A stretch of DNA of 64,000 bases from positions 1-64,000 of the forward strand of contig JBBSLL010000002.1 of assembly GCA_038255255.1 (NCBI GenBank), read 5' to 3'. Both the position numbers and the translations under genes were made by a program. Of the stretch, positions 49,196-57,939 are shown piece after piece. The notes under the pieces are model-generated. The model was not told where the DNA came from, did not search any database, and was given only the letters and a program-made list of their open reading frames with translations. The stretch's first letter is position 1. Each line of letters opens with the position of its first letter. Source of the DNA: JBBQNY01 sp038255255 (GTDB lineage Bacteria; Pseudomonadota; Gammaproteobacteria; Xanthomonadales; Ahniellaceae).

Positions 49196-50677
49196 TCAGT
49201 CGGCGGGGACGGTACGGCTCGCGGCCCATTCGCGCAGGGCGTTGACCTTCTCGGCCATCAGCACCGACAGCGGCCGCGTCGAACGAATTTCCTCGAGCAC
49301 ATGCGCATGCGCGAGCGGCGCGTTCGCCGCATGCGCGGCGTACATGGCGCTTACCAGCGCCTGTTCGATCTCGGCGCCGGAAAACCCGGCGCTGGCGGTC
49401 GCGAGTTCTTCGATCCCGAGCGACTGCGCGTCCAGCCTGCGGCGACGGCAATGGATGCGCAGTACCTCGGCCCGCACCGGCGCGGAGGGCAGGTCGACGA
49501 AGAAGATCTCATCGAAGCGTCCCTTGCGCAGCAGCTCCGCAGGCAACTGGTCGACGGCGTTCGCCGTCGCCACCATGAATACCTTGGCCTTGCGTTCGGC
49601 CATCCACGTGAGCAGGTAACCCAGCACGCGGCGCGACACACCGTCGTCGGAGTCCGACGTCGCGACGCCCTTCTCGATTTCGTCGATCCAGAGCACGCAG
49701 GGGGCGAGCGCCTCCGCGTTGCGCAACGACTCGCGCAGATTGCGCTCGGTCTCGCCGTGGAACTTGTTGTAGAGCGCGCCGAAGTCCAGCCTCACCAGGG
49801 GCACGCCGAAGCCACCCGCAATCGCCTTCGAAGCCAGGCTCTTGCCACAGCCCTGCACGCCAAGCAGCAGCACGCCGCGCGGCGGGTCGAGGCCAGCCGG
49901 GGCGTCGTCGCCGAGGAATACGGCACGACGCTGCTCGACCCAGCGTTTGAGTCGAGCGAGGCCCGCGACATCGGCGAACTGCGCGGTGTCGTACTCGAAG
50001 TGCAGCAGACCTTCCTTGTTGAGCAATTCGAACTTGAGCTTGGCAAGCTCTGGCAGGTCGCCCTCGTTCAAGGCGCCGTCGGTGAACAGGAGATGCCGCA
50101 GGATGCGTCGTGCGTCGCGCTCAGTCAGTCCGAGGAGATTGCGCACCACCAGCTTCGCGGCGCGATTGTCCACCGTGACCCGCCGACCGGAGTTTTCGCG
50201 CGAGTAGGCAAAGGCCTCTTCGCGCAGCAACCTGGTCAACTCGGCCTCGTCGGGCAGTTTCGGCGCTATGCGCACGGCGTACGGCGCGATCTCCGGCGGC
50301 AGGTCCACCTGCGCCGCGATCAGCACCAGCGTGTGCGCTTCACTCCCTTGGCGCTCGATGATCTCGCGCATGAAGCGCTGCGTGATCGCGTAGCGAAGCT
50401 GCCCGTGGAAATCGAGCAGCAGCACGATGCTTCGCTGGGGGAATGCCTTGATCGCGGCGAGCGTGGCGGAGGCATCGGGCGGCACGTCGGGCGGGTTGTC
50501 GGAGTCGAGATCGAGGCGGGTCAGCCCGTCGGTGACCGACCACCGATAAAGCGGGCGCATCACCTGTCCCAGCACCTGCCTGAAGTGCTCGACCGCGCGC
50601 GTCTCCTCCGCGCTCTCGAGCACCAGCAACGGCGTGCCGGCGCGAATCAGCGTGGCAAGATCCTGGATGTCGTGCAT
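49196..50677 (-). CDS. Ycf46-like AAA ATPase
   Basis: A 493-residue cytoplasmic AAA+ protein. The N-terminal half (about 1-240) is a degenerate ATPase-like region beginning IQDLATLIRAGTPLLVLESA. The C-terminal AAA module has Walker A GVQGCGKSLASKAIA (about residue 272), Walker B CVLWIDEIEKG (about 329), sensor 1 FMVATANAVDQLP and arginine-finger region AELLRKGRFDEIFFVDLPS. This layout matches Ycf46 of cyanobacteria and plastids and its bacterial relatives, whose client is unknown. ATG 50677 is used. It diverges from a 2OG oxygenase gene across 105 bp. Confidence 0.87.
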   Translation of the reverse strand: MHDIQDLATLIRAGTPLLVLESAEETRAVEHFRQVLGQVMRPLYRWSVTDGLTRLDLDSDNPPDVPPDASATLAAIKAFPQRSIVLLLDFHGQLRYAITQRFMREIIERQGSEAHTLVLIAAQVDLPPEIAPYAVRIAPKLPDEAELTRLLREEAFAYSRENSGRRVTVDNRAAKLVVRNLLGLTERDARRILRHLLFTDGALNEGDLPELAKLKFELLNKEGLLHFEYDTAQFADVAGLARLKRWVEQRRAVFLGDDAPAGLDPPRGVLLLGVQGCGKSLASKAIAGGFGVPLVRLDFGALYNKFHGETERNLRESLRNAEALAPCVLWIDEIEKGVATSDSDDGVSRRVLGYLLTWMAERKAKVFMVATANAVDQLPAELLRKGRFDEIFFVDLPSAPVRAEVLRIHCRRRRLDAQSLGIEELATASAGFSGAEIEQALVSAMYAAHAANAPLAHAHVLEEIRSTRPLSVLMAEKVNALREWAASRTVPAD

Positions 50678-50782
50678 GCGCGCGTCGGCGGAAACGAAGC
50701 GGCCAGCGTAACCGGCACGAACCTCCGCGCAAAGACGCACCGAGACCCGGCCTTCCCCGACTTCGCCTAGAATTGGCGGAGC

Positions 50783-51484
50783 ATGATCAGCAACGACCTC
50801 AATCCCAACGTGGTGCGCAGCACGCTCGCGCGCATGGGTCGCGTGCTGGTGCGAAATTACCTGCAGGACGATGCCGCGCTGACGCTCGAGCGCTGCCTGA
50901 TGGATGAGGTGCCCTGGAACCTCGGGATCCGCGAGCACGAAGAGGTCACGACCCTGAGCGCCGAGGAACTGGCGGCGATGGACGAGGAGACGCATGCCGC
51001 GCTGTTGCGCCGGGTGCAGAGGGAGGCACGCGGCAAATACGCGTTCGCCTACGAAAACTACATGATGATCCAGGCCTACAAGCGCGGTTACGACCCGAAC
51101 CTGTTGCTGCATCCCCTGCTCGAATTCCTCAACAGCCCCGAGCACATTGCATTCCTGCACGTTCTCACGGGCGACACGCGCATCCGCCGCGTCAATGCGC
51201 AGGCCACGCGCTATCGCCCGGGGCACTTCCTCAAGCAGCACAACGATTCGCACCGCAGCGACGGCTACCTGTATGCGTACGTGATGAACCTGACGCGCGA
51301 CTGGCAGGCGGACTGGGGCGGAGTGCTGCACTTCATCGACGCGCAGGGCGCGATCGAACAGACCTTCATGCCGTACTTCAACAGCCTGTCGCTGTTCCGC
51401 GTGCCTACCGACCATATGGTGAGTCTGGTGGCGCCATGGGCCGAGCGGCCGCGCATGGCAATCACGGGCTGGTACCAGAGCTGA
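50783..51484 (+). CDS. 2OG-Fe(II) oxygenase (prolyl-hydroxylase type)
   Basis: A 233-residue dioxygenase. The iron and 2-oxoglutarate sites are complete: RYRPGHFLKQHNDSHRSDGY (HxD), WGGVLHFID in the core strand, then FRVPTDHMVSLVAPWAERPR (distal histidine and arginine) and MAITGWYQS at the end. It resembles the Tpa1/OGFOD1-type oxygenases that hydroxylate a proline in ribosomal protein S23 of eukaryotes. The bacterial substrate is not known. ATG 50783 follows GGCGGAGC. It shares a divergent promoter region with the Ycf46-like ATPase gene, which may mean joint control. Confidence 0.87.
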   Translation: MISNDLNPNVVRSTLARMGRVLVRNYLQDDAALTLERCLMDEVPWNLGIREHEEVTTLSAEELAAMDEETHAALLRRVQREARGKYAFAYENYMMIQAYKRGYDPNLLLHPLLEFLNSPEHIAFLHVLTGDTRIRRVNAQATRYRPGHFLKQHNDSHRSDGYLYAYVMNLTRDWQADWGGVLHFIDAQGAIEQTFMPYFNSLSLFRVPTDHMVSLVAPWAERPRMAITGWYQS

Positions 51485-51617
51485 GGCGGTCGAGATTGCC
51501 GACGGGCGGAGCCTTCGCTGAATACCCGCCAAGCAGCGGTTCGCGAATCACGACTGTTCGTTGGTCATCACACGCGGGGGCATTTATCCTCGAACACATC
51601 TTTGCCTGGGCAAGACC

Positions 51618-54395
51618 ATGCGCATCTCGACCGCCATTCGGACACTTTTGGGCACGTGCGCCGCGCTGACCGCGACGCTTTCATTCGCTGCACCGGCACG
51701 CCTCGAGCTTGCGCCCGTCGCCCGCGAAGACCGTCTTACCGAGGACATGCTGGCACCCACCGGCACACCGCTCCGCTACGCCCAACTGCGCGACTTGCGC
51801 GTGATCATGCAGCGCGGCGTTTCCACCCAGGGCACGTGGACGGATGCGGGGAACCGTGATGGCACGCCCATGCGTCGCTGGTCGCTGACGGTCCGCACGC
51901 CCAACGCGATCTCACAGGACTTCGGGTTCTCGCACCTTTTCCTGCCGCACGGCGCGAGTCTCGTATTGCGCGCGGCCGACGGCAGCGTCGCTGCGGGCCC
52001 CTACACTGACACCGACGTCGCCGCCGGCCGGCGCTTTGCTACTGCATTCGTGCCGGGCGAAACCGCCGTCCTCGAGATCAGCGTCCCGGCCCCGCTGGCG
52101 CGCCACGTATCCTTCGAACTCGATCGCGTGGCTCCTGCGCATCGCGCGATCCTGGGGGTCGAGGGCGATGGATTCGCAAAGTCCGGCAGCTGCAACGTCG
52201 ACGTGCGCTGTCCGCAAGGCAATCCCTACCCCGACCAGATCAATTCGGTGGCGAATTACACGTTCAACGGATTCGTGTGCACCGGCGCGCTGATCAACAA
52301 TACCGGGGGCGACCGGGCACCCTATTTCCTCACCGCACACCATTGCGTGGACTCGCAGGCTGACGTCGAGACCGCGGTGTTCTACTGGAAATACGAGAAC
52401 CCATTTTGCCGTGAGCCATTCAGCGGGGCATCCGGCAGCTCGATACCCCGCTCGGGCAACAGCATCGCGCAGACAGGCGGTGCGCTCCTTCGGGCAACGC
52501 GAAGCGACTCCGATTTCACCTTGCTGTTGCTGCGTTCGCCACCGCCGGCGGGCGCGAATGCGTTCCTCGCGGGCTGGGACCGCCGCAACCTCGCGCCACC
52601 GTCGGCCTTCACCATTCATCACCCCCAGGGGCACGAGAAGCGCATCAGCTTCGACAACGGGCCGCTGCAGATTTTCGATCAGACCGTCAGTTTCGTGTCT
52701 GGCAACAGTTTTCTGCGCGTCGTCAATTGGGAGCTTGGCACCACCGAGGGTGGATCGTCGGGCGCTCCGTTGTTCAACCCGGAGCGGCGCATCACCGGCC
52801 AGCTTGCCGGAGGAGCCGCGCTCTGCTCCAACTTGAATGGCGATGACTACTTCGGCAGGCTGTTCACCTCGTTCACGCGCGGCACCACGCCCGCCACGCG
52901 GCTGCAGGAATGGCTGGATCCTGGAAACACCGGCGCGCCGGTGCTCGATGGCGTGAGCGTCGCCGGAGGCTGCACGCCGCCCGCCGCGACGTTGACAGCG
53001 CCCGCCGTCGCGCGTGCCGGCGAGCCGGTGGATCTCGTGCTCACCTTGCCCGCCGGCACGTATCGCGTCGAATGGGATATCGACGGCGATGGCATCACCG
53101 ATCGCGTGCAGGCCGCGGCGAGCGGCACGGTCCGGCTGCAACCCATCTACCCGCGCGAGAACAACCAGTCGATCACCGTTCGCGTGATCGGTGCGGCGGC
53201 CTGCACGACCACGCTGACACGGGCATTGGTGGTGGAAGGCCCACGCGTTTCGGTGACAGCCGCAGGCGTTCCACAGCAGCTCTGCGGCGACGGCGACCAG
53301 GTGCTCGATCCGGGCGAGCGCTGGCGGGTGCCGGTGCTGATCCGCAACGACGGCACCAAGGCATTGTCGGACGGCCACGCGGTGTTCGCGCCGGCCAACG
53401 CAGCGACCGTGCGCCTCGAAACGCCGGCATTGGCCATCCCCTCGCTCGGCCCCAACGGTCTCTCGCAGGTCAGCCTCGTCGACTTCGCGATCCCGACCAC
53501 GGCAGCCTGCGGTGCATCGGCATCGATCCGCTATGTCGGCGCACTGGACAGGACCGCGTGGTCGACCGAGCAGGATTCGACACCCATCGGTCTCACGATC
53601 GGCGGCGGCGGGGCGTGCAACGTGGTGCAGTTCTGTCCCGCGCAGATCGCGCCGATCACGCCGCAGGTCGGCCTGTTCGTCAATCCGACCCGCTTCGGCA
53701 ACGGCATCGGGACCTTCGTCACCGACAACCCCGATCCGGACCCGCCGGTGCTGTTCGGCGCGTGGTTCACCGGAACGACCGCCCGCGTACCGGTCTGGTA
53801 CACGATGCAGGGTGGGCTCGTCGATAACCGCTCGGACGTGGTCATCCGCCAGTTCCGGCGGACGAGCCAGAGTCCGTTCGCGGTCGCAGGCACGGTGATT
53901 GGATCCGGCCAGGTGACCTACATCGGACCCAACGACTATCTCTTCACCTACAACGTCAATGGACGCACCGGTGCGGAGCGCCAGACGCTGGGCGTGACCG
54001 ACACCAGCGTGTTTCCCGATCGCACCGGCGTCTGGGTCTATCGGCCCGAGGAGGGTTCCGGCTACGTCATCGACAACCACCGCAACGCAGGTTCCGCCAT
54101 CGAATTGCTGATCGCCTTCATCTACGGAACCGACAACGCGGCACGCTGGACCTTCGGCTCACGCACGCTCGGGAATCCGACGGGCGCCCAGGACTATTTC
54201 GAGGTGCATTGCCCGACGTGTCCGGCGCTGGTCGACTTCCTCGACACCCGCGTCAATGCAGGCACGACGACGCCGACGTATTCTTCGCTCACCACCGGTT
54301 TCCTGTCGACCAACATCCGGTCGACCACTCCGGTGTCGATCGACTGGGTGCGCAGCAACGTGCCCATCGAAATGATTTCGACGCCACGACCCTAG
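51618..54395 (+). CDS. Secreted trypsin-like (S1) serine protease with extra C-terminal domains
   Basis: A 925-residue secreted protease resembling lysyl endopeptidases of Lysobacter and Achromobacter. The signal peptide (about 1-25) is followed by a propeptide-like region and then the S1 domain with its triad: histidine in YFLTAHHCVDS (about residue 241), aspartate in SDFTLLLLRS (about 299) and serine in EGGSSGAPLFN (about 380). A PKD-like domain (about 455-535), a second beta domain with PQQLCGDGDQVLDPGERWRV (about 550-660) and a C-terminal beta domain (about 690-900) follow. The latter begins GLFVNPTRFGNGIGTFVTDN and resembles a module found in secreted proteins of this order. Cysteines are consistent with disulfides. 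The sixA-like gene begins 12 bp later. Confidence 0.9.
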   Translation: MRISTAIRTLLGTCAALTATLSFAAPARLELAPVAREDRLTEDMLAPTGTPLRYAQLRDLRVIMQRGVSTQGTWTDAGNRDGTPMRRWSLTVRTPNAISQDFGFSHLFLPHGASLVLRAADGSVAAGPYTDTDVAAGRRFATAFVPGETAVLEISVPAPLARHVSFELDRVAPAHRAILGVEGDGFAKSGSCNVDVRCPQGNPYPDQINSVANYTFNGFVCTGALINNTGGDRAPYFLTAHHCVDSQADVETAVFYWKYENPFCREPFSGASGSSIPRSGNSIAQTGGALLRATRSDSDFTLLLLRSPPPAGANAFLAGWDRRNLAPPSAFTIHHPQGHEKRISFDNGPLQIFDQTVSFVSGNSFLRVVNWELGTTEGGSSGAPLFNPERRITGQLAGGAALCSNLNGDDYFGRLFTSFTRGTTPATRLQEWLDPGNTGAPVLDGVSVAGGCTPPAATLTAPAVARAGEPVDLVLTLPAGTYRVEWDIDGDGITDRVQAAASGTVRLQPIYPRENNQSITVRVIGAAACTTTLTRALVVEGPRVSVTAAGVPQQLCGDGDQVLDPGERWRVPVLIRNDGTKALSDGHAVFAPANAATVRLETPALAIPSLGPNGLSQVSLVDFAIPTTAACGASASIRYVGALDRTAWSTEQDSTPIGLTIGGGGACNVVQFCPAQIAPITPQVGLFVNPTRFGNGIGTFVTDNPDPDPPVLFGAWFTGTTARVPVWYTMQGGLVDNRSDVVIRQFRRTSQSPFAVAGTVIGSGQVTYIGPNDYLFTYNVNGRTGAERQTLGVTDTSVFPDRTGVWVYRPEEGSGYVIDNHRNAGSAIELLIAFIYGTDNAARWTFGSRTLGNPTGAQDYFEVHCPTCPALVDFLDTRVNAGTTTPTYSSLTTGFLSTNIRSTTPVSIDWVRSNVPIEMISTPRP

Positions 54396-54406
54396 GAATC
54401 CGCCAC

Positions 54407-54898
54407 ATGCCGAGCCAACGCCAGTGCATCCTGCTCCGCCACGGTCACGCCGAACCTGCGCTGCCCGGCCAGGCGGATATCGATCGCCCGCTCACGCGAG
54501 ACGGAGTGGGCGAGGCGACGGCCGCAGGGCGCTGGCTCGCATCGCACGACTTCAGGCCCGCGCGCGTCCTGACGTCCCCCGCCGCGCGCGCCAATGCCAC
54601 CGCGCGTGCCGCGTGCGCTGAGCTGGATGATGCGACGGTCGGCATTGAAAGTGATGCGGCGATCTACGAAGCCACGCCCGGGGCGTTGTTCGATGTGATC
54701 GAACGCCACCATGAGTCGGGACCGCTGCTCGTGGTCGGGCACAACCCGGGCCTGGAACAACTGCTTGGACTGTTGACCGACGGGCGCACCGAAGATGTGC
54801 GCGGCATGCCGACCGCGGGCATCGCATGGCTCGACTGGCCCGAGGGGGCGCCACTCGAGCCGGGGGCTGCCCGCTTGCGTGCCTTCTGGTCGCCCTGA
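54407..54898 (+). CDS. SixA-like histidine phosphatase
   Basis: A 163-residue histidine phosphatase of the SixA type. The phosphohistidine motif is CILLRHGHAEPA near the N terminus and the second histidine is in LLVVGHNPGLEQLLGL. SixA removes phosphate from histidine phosphotransfer domains and from the nitrogen phosphotransferase system protein NPr. ATG 54407 has TAGGAA upstream and starts 12 bp after the protease stop; the frame is open upstream but lies inside the protease gene. There is no obvious functional link with the protease, so this may be simple read-through. Confidence 0.88.
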   Translation: MPSQRQCILLRHGHAEPALPGQADIDRPLTRDGVGEATAAGRWLASHDFRPARVLTSPAARANATARAACAELDDATVGIESDAAIYEATPGALFDVIERHHESGPLLVVGHNPGLEQLLGLLTDGRTEDVRGMPTAGIAWLDWPEGAPLEPGAARLRAFWSP

Positions 54899-54977
54899 CG
54901 CGTGCATGGGCGTTGGCCGGCCGCATCCACGCGGCTCGCCGCGGTCCCGCCGGTATGTCCCTGAAACGGCAGCATCG

Positions 54978-56807
54978 ATGACTCGGACAGTCGCGGGGCG
55001 AGCCAAGGCATGCGTGCTGGTTCTGGCGATGCTGGCGACCGGCGGATGCGCGACGGTTGCAGCCCCCGATCTCGCGCGTGCGTCGCGCGCGATCGAGGAG
55101 GTGCGCGATCGCACGGTGACCTGCGCCCAGGAGGATCGCTGCGCGATGCCTTCGCCGGTCATGGAGGCCGCAAAAGGCCGCGCCACTCGCCTGACCCTGC
55201 TCACCAACGGCCCGCAGGCGCTGGCCGCGCGCATCCATCTGATCCGCGCGGCGCGTCGCTCGATCGACATCCAGACCTTCATCTTCGCCGACGATGACGC
55301 GGGCAGGCTCATCGTCGCGGAACTTGTCGAGGCCGCGCGCCGCGGCGTGCGCGTGCGCGTTATCTCCGACCAGCTCAACGCGCCCGACAACATCCGCATG
55401 CTCGCCGACCTCGCAAAGGTGCACGCGAATTTCGCGTTCAAGGTCTACAACCCGACCTTCCGCAAGGCCCGCACCGAGCCGCTCGAATTCCTCGCGGGGG
55501 CCTTGTGCTGTTTCTACCGGTTCAACCAGCGCATGCACAACAAGCTCTGGATCGTCGACGGCATCGCTGGGATCACCGGCGGTCGCAATATCGAGAACCC
55601 GTATTTCGGCTGGGGAGACGAGTTCAATTTCACCGACCGCGACGCGCTCGCCATGGGACCGGTGGGTGCCGAAATGCAGAAGTCGTTCGACGCGTTCTGG
55701 GCGCACGCGGCATCTGTGGAAGTGGGGCAACTCCACGACGTCGCGGCCCGTATCCTGGACGAGGCCGATGGCCGCGCCGCGCCCATCGCGGTCGAGCGGC
55801 TTCGCTATGCAGACGGCGAACGCGTGGGAATGCTCCTCGCCCGCGCACAGGACCGCGACTGGGCGCAGCGGCGGCTGGTGGATTCCGCTGTGGAAGTCGA
55901 CCAGATTTCCTACTACAGCGACACGCCCGCCAAGCACCAGCGCGGTCGCAAGCGCGATCCAGGCGGGGTCGGCCGCGACATCACCCAACGCATCAGCACG
56001 CTCATCGCCGGTGCGCAGAGCGAGGTGCTCCTGCAGACCCCGTATCTCGTACTGTCCGATCAGGCGGAGGACGTGTTCGCTGACCTGCACAGGCGCGCGC
56101 CTGGGGTGGATGTGATCGCATCGACCAACAGCCTGGCGGCGACCGATTCCTTCGTGGTCTACGCCGTCTCGTTCAAGCACCGCCGCAAATACATGCGGCG
56201 CCTCGGAATCGAGATCTACGAGTACAAGCCCCAGGCCGGGATGCGACTTGAGAGCGACGACCCCTACCTGCCGGGGGCGGCAATCGACTGGCCCGGCCCC
56301 GGGGATTTCCGCGCACGGCGCCAGGCACTGCCCATCGACGCCGACGGCAAGCGTCGCACCCTGCACGCCAAGTCGATGGTGGTGGACGAAAAAGTTGGCG
56401 TCATCGGTACGCACAACTTCGATCCGCGCTCTGCCGACCTCAACACCGAGTCGGGATTCATCGTTCACGACGCCGAGTTCGCGAAACGGCTCGCCGACAA
56501 CATCCGCGGGCACATCACGCCGGAAAATTCCTGGGTGGTCGCCCCGCGTGCGCCCGCATCGGTGACCGCGGTGACCGAGCCGATCGGCGCGGTGTCCGGC
56601 TCGTTACCCGTGTTCGACCTGTGGCCGTTCGGCTACGCCACGAGTTTCGAACTGAAGCCGGGGTGTGCGCCACTGTCGCCGCACGCGCCGGGCTTCTACG
56701 ACTGCTACACGGCCGTGGGCGATTTCCCGGCGGTCAAGGTGCCGATGCGCACGCTCTATACGCGCTTCATCATCGCCTTCGGGGTGGGCCTGACCCCGAT
56801 TCTGTGA
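54978..56807 (+). CDS. Phospholipase D family lipoprotein (cardiolipin-synthase-C-like)
   Basis: A 609-residue lipoprotein: the signal ends LATGGC (lipid on the cysteine at about residue 21). Two phospholipase D modules follow, with HNKLWIVDG (about residue 187) and HAKSMVVDEK (about residue 463), each followed by a GGRNIENPYF or GTHNFDPRS pattern. The layout resembles the ClsC/YmdC-type enzymes that make cardiolipin from phosphatidylglycerol and phosphatidylethanolamine, but a lipoprotein anchor would place it in the periplasm. ATG 54978 gives the lipoprotein signal. Together with the two-helix Cls at 12-13.5 kb this makes two enzymes of the superfamily. Confidence 0.87.
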   Translation: MTRTVAGRAKACVLVLAMLATGGCATVAAPDLARASRAIEEVRDRTVTCAQEDRCAMPSPVMEAAKGRATRLTLLTNGPQALAARIHLIRAARRSIDIQTFIFADDDAGRLIVAELVEAARRGVRVRVISDQLNAPDNIRMLADLAKVHANFAFKVYNPTFRKARTEPLEFLAGALCCFYRFNQRMHNKLWIVDGIAGITGGRNIENPYFGWGDEFNFTDRDALAMGPVGAEMQKSFDAFWAHAASVEVGQLHDVAARILDEADGRAAPIAVERLRYADGERVGMLLARAQDRDWAQRRLVDSAVEVDQISYYSDTPAKHQRGRKRDPGGVGRDITQRISTLIAGAQSEVLLQTPYLVLSDQAEDVFADLHRRAPGVDVIASTNSLAATDSFVVYAVSFKHRRKYMRRLGIEIYEYKPQAGMRLESDDPYLPGAAIDWPGPGDFRARRQALPIDADGKRRTLHAKSMVVDEKVGVIGTHNFDPRSADLNTESGFIVHDAEFAKRLADNIRGHITPENSWVVAPRAPASVTAVTEPIGAVSGSLPVFDLWPFGYATSFELKPGCAPLSPHAPGFYDCYTAVGDFPAVKVPMRTLYTRFIIAFGVGLTPIL

Positions 56808-56907
56808 AGGTGGCGGCGCCATTGCCCCGGTAATGAGTGACGGCGACCCCCTTATGGCGGGAGAATCCGTAACCATCGTTCAATGCCGCGCAGACCCAGG
56901 GGACGCC

Positions 56908-57477
56908 ATGACCATCAGCATCACGATCGATCTCTCCGACAGCGACGTCGATCACTTCCAGCAGGCACTCGTGCGAGCACGCGACCTGTCGGCGGACAAG
57001 AGCGCCGAGTCGATCACCGACGCCGCACGCAAGCTCCTGATCGTGGCATCGAAGACCGAGGTGCCGGATTTCATCGCGCAGCGACTCGCCAAGCTCGAGT
57101 CGCTGATCTCGATGGTGCACGACGAGGGTTGGGCGCTGGCCGAGGCCGATCGCAGCCGCGTGCTTACGGCGCTCATGTACTTCGCCGACCCGGCTGATGT
57201 GATTCCCGATTCGATCCCGGTAGTCGGCTATCTCGATGACGCGATCATGATCGAACTGTGCGTGCGCGAGCTCAAGCACGAAGTCGAGTCCTATGAGGAT
57301 TTCAACGACTACCGCAAGCACGAGGCGCAGAGTCGCGGCGTGGATCCGTACAAGCTCGGTCGTGCGGACTGGCTGGAGGATCGCCGCCAGGAACTGCAGG
57401 ACCGCATGCGGCGACGCCGCGATCGCGACGGCTACAGGTCCCGCACTGGCGAGTCCGGCTTGTTCCGGTTCGGGTGA
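56908..57477 (+). CDS. DUF1232 (YkvA-like) protein
   Basis: A 189-residue protein. The central part (about 85-120) has the DUF1232 core ADPADVIPDSIPVVGYLDDA followed by IMIELCVRELKHE. The N-terminal half is a helical region with ITIDLSDSDVDHFQQALVRA and the C terminus is rich in arginine (RMRRRRDRDGYRSR). The function of the family is unknown. ATG 56908 follows AGGGGACGCC. Its stop codon TGA (57475-57477) is also inside the first arm of a long hairpin. Confidence 0.82.
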   Translation: MTISITIDLSDSDVDHFQQALVRARDLSADKSAESITDAARKLLIVASKTEVPDFIAQRLAKLESLISMVHDEGWALAEADRSRVLTALMYFADPADVIPDSIPVVGYLDDAIMIELCVRELKHEVESYEDFNDYRKHEAQSRGVDPYKLGRADWLEDRRQELQDRMRRRRDRDGYRSRTGESGLFRFG

Positions 57478-57525
57478 AAACGGGCGCTTGTGCGATGACT
57501 GACGTCATCGCACGCTCGTTTTCAC
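57474..57525 (+). repeat. Two-stage hairpin on the DUF1232 stop codon
   Basis: The outer arms GTGAAAACG (57474-57482) and CGTTTTCAC (57517-57525) pair over 9 bp; inside, GTGCGATGAC (57490-57499) pairs perfectly with GTCATCGCAC (57504-57513) around TGAC. The outer arm contains the TGA stop of the DUF1232 gene. The outer-arm sequence also occurs in the 66-bp repeats at 27.8 and 28.0 kb. Confidence 0.85.
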
Positions 57526-57587
57526 GCCCGCACATGGATGTGCGGGCCGGACGCCAAGCCGCAGGGATGCCTGCTTGCGAGCTGTTG
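57514..57587 (-). repeat. 74-bp element, copy 2 (inverted)
   Basis: Reverse-complement match to 27904-27977 over the full 74 bp with few differences. Its main hairpin is CCCGCACAT-CC-ATGTGCGGG: a loop C has become A, which extends the stem by one pair. Confidence 0.87.
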
Positions 57588-57662
57588 GATCGCGGCGCTG
57601 CACTCTAGGCGCACCACGCGAGATCCCGCTCGGCCAACACCCCTTCACGCACGCGCCGCGAC

Positions 57663-57753
57663 GTCACTGCCGCGCCGGGAACCGCTGTGAATACATCCCT
57701 GTACGCTGCGCGGCGACATCCCTGTCGCCGACGCTTCCCGGCGCGGCAGTGAC
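57663..57753 (-). repeat. 91-bp element with 19-bp terminal inverted repeats, copy 2 (inverted)
   Basis: The ends GTCACTGCCGCGCCGGGAA (57663-57681) and TTCCCGGCGCGGCAGTGAC (57735-57753) pair perfectly. It differs from copy 1 (27708-27798, other orientation) at only about two positions, and identity continues about 15 bp beyond one end, so the flank GACGTCGCGGCGCG is shared too. Confidence 0.9.
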
Positions 57754-57812
57754 GCCCCGTCGCAACGAAGATCTTCGTAATCGGAAAAGTCGGTCCGGCG
57801 TGTAGGCGAGGG

Positions 57813-57872
57813 AAGGCGGTATCGCCTTGCCGCAGGATGAGGCTTCACCCGGAGGCAAGGCGATACCGCCTT
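57813..57872 (+). repeat. Long hairpin with conserved loop, copy 3
   Basis: A 19-bp perfect stem (57813-57831 with 57854-57872) around a 22-nt loop GCAGGATGAGGCTTCACCCG then GA. The arms equal those of copy 2 and the loop matches copy 1 with a 2-nt deletion. Confidence 0.9.
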
Positions 57873-57939
57873 GCCTCACCGAACGACGTCTCAGCAGAAT
57901 GCTCTTCGCAAGCTCAGGACGGCCGGCAGCAGCGTGGCG

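Larger units (their letters stand above)
57474..57872. other. Second cluster of structured repeats
   Basis: The 462-bp gap between the DUF1232 and thiolase genes contains no gene up to 57939. It holds a two-stage hairpin (57474-57525), a 74-bp element (57514-57587), a 91-bp inverted-repeat element (57663-57753), the 14-bp palindrome ACGAAGATCTTCGT (57765-57778) and a long hairpin (57813-57872). Read on the reverse strand, the modules appear in the same order and orientation as in 27491-27977. Confidence 0.85.
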
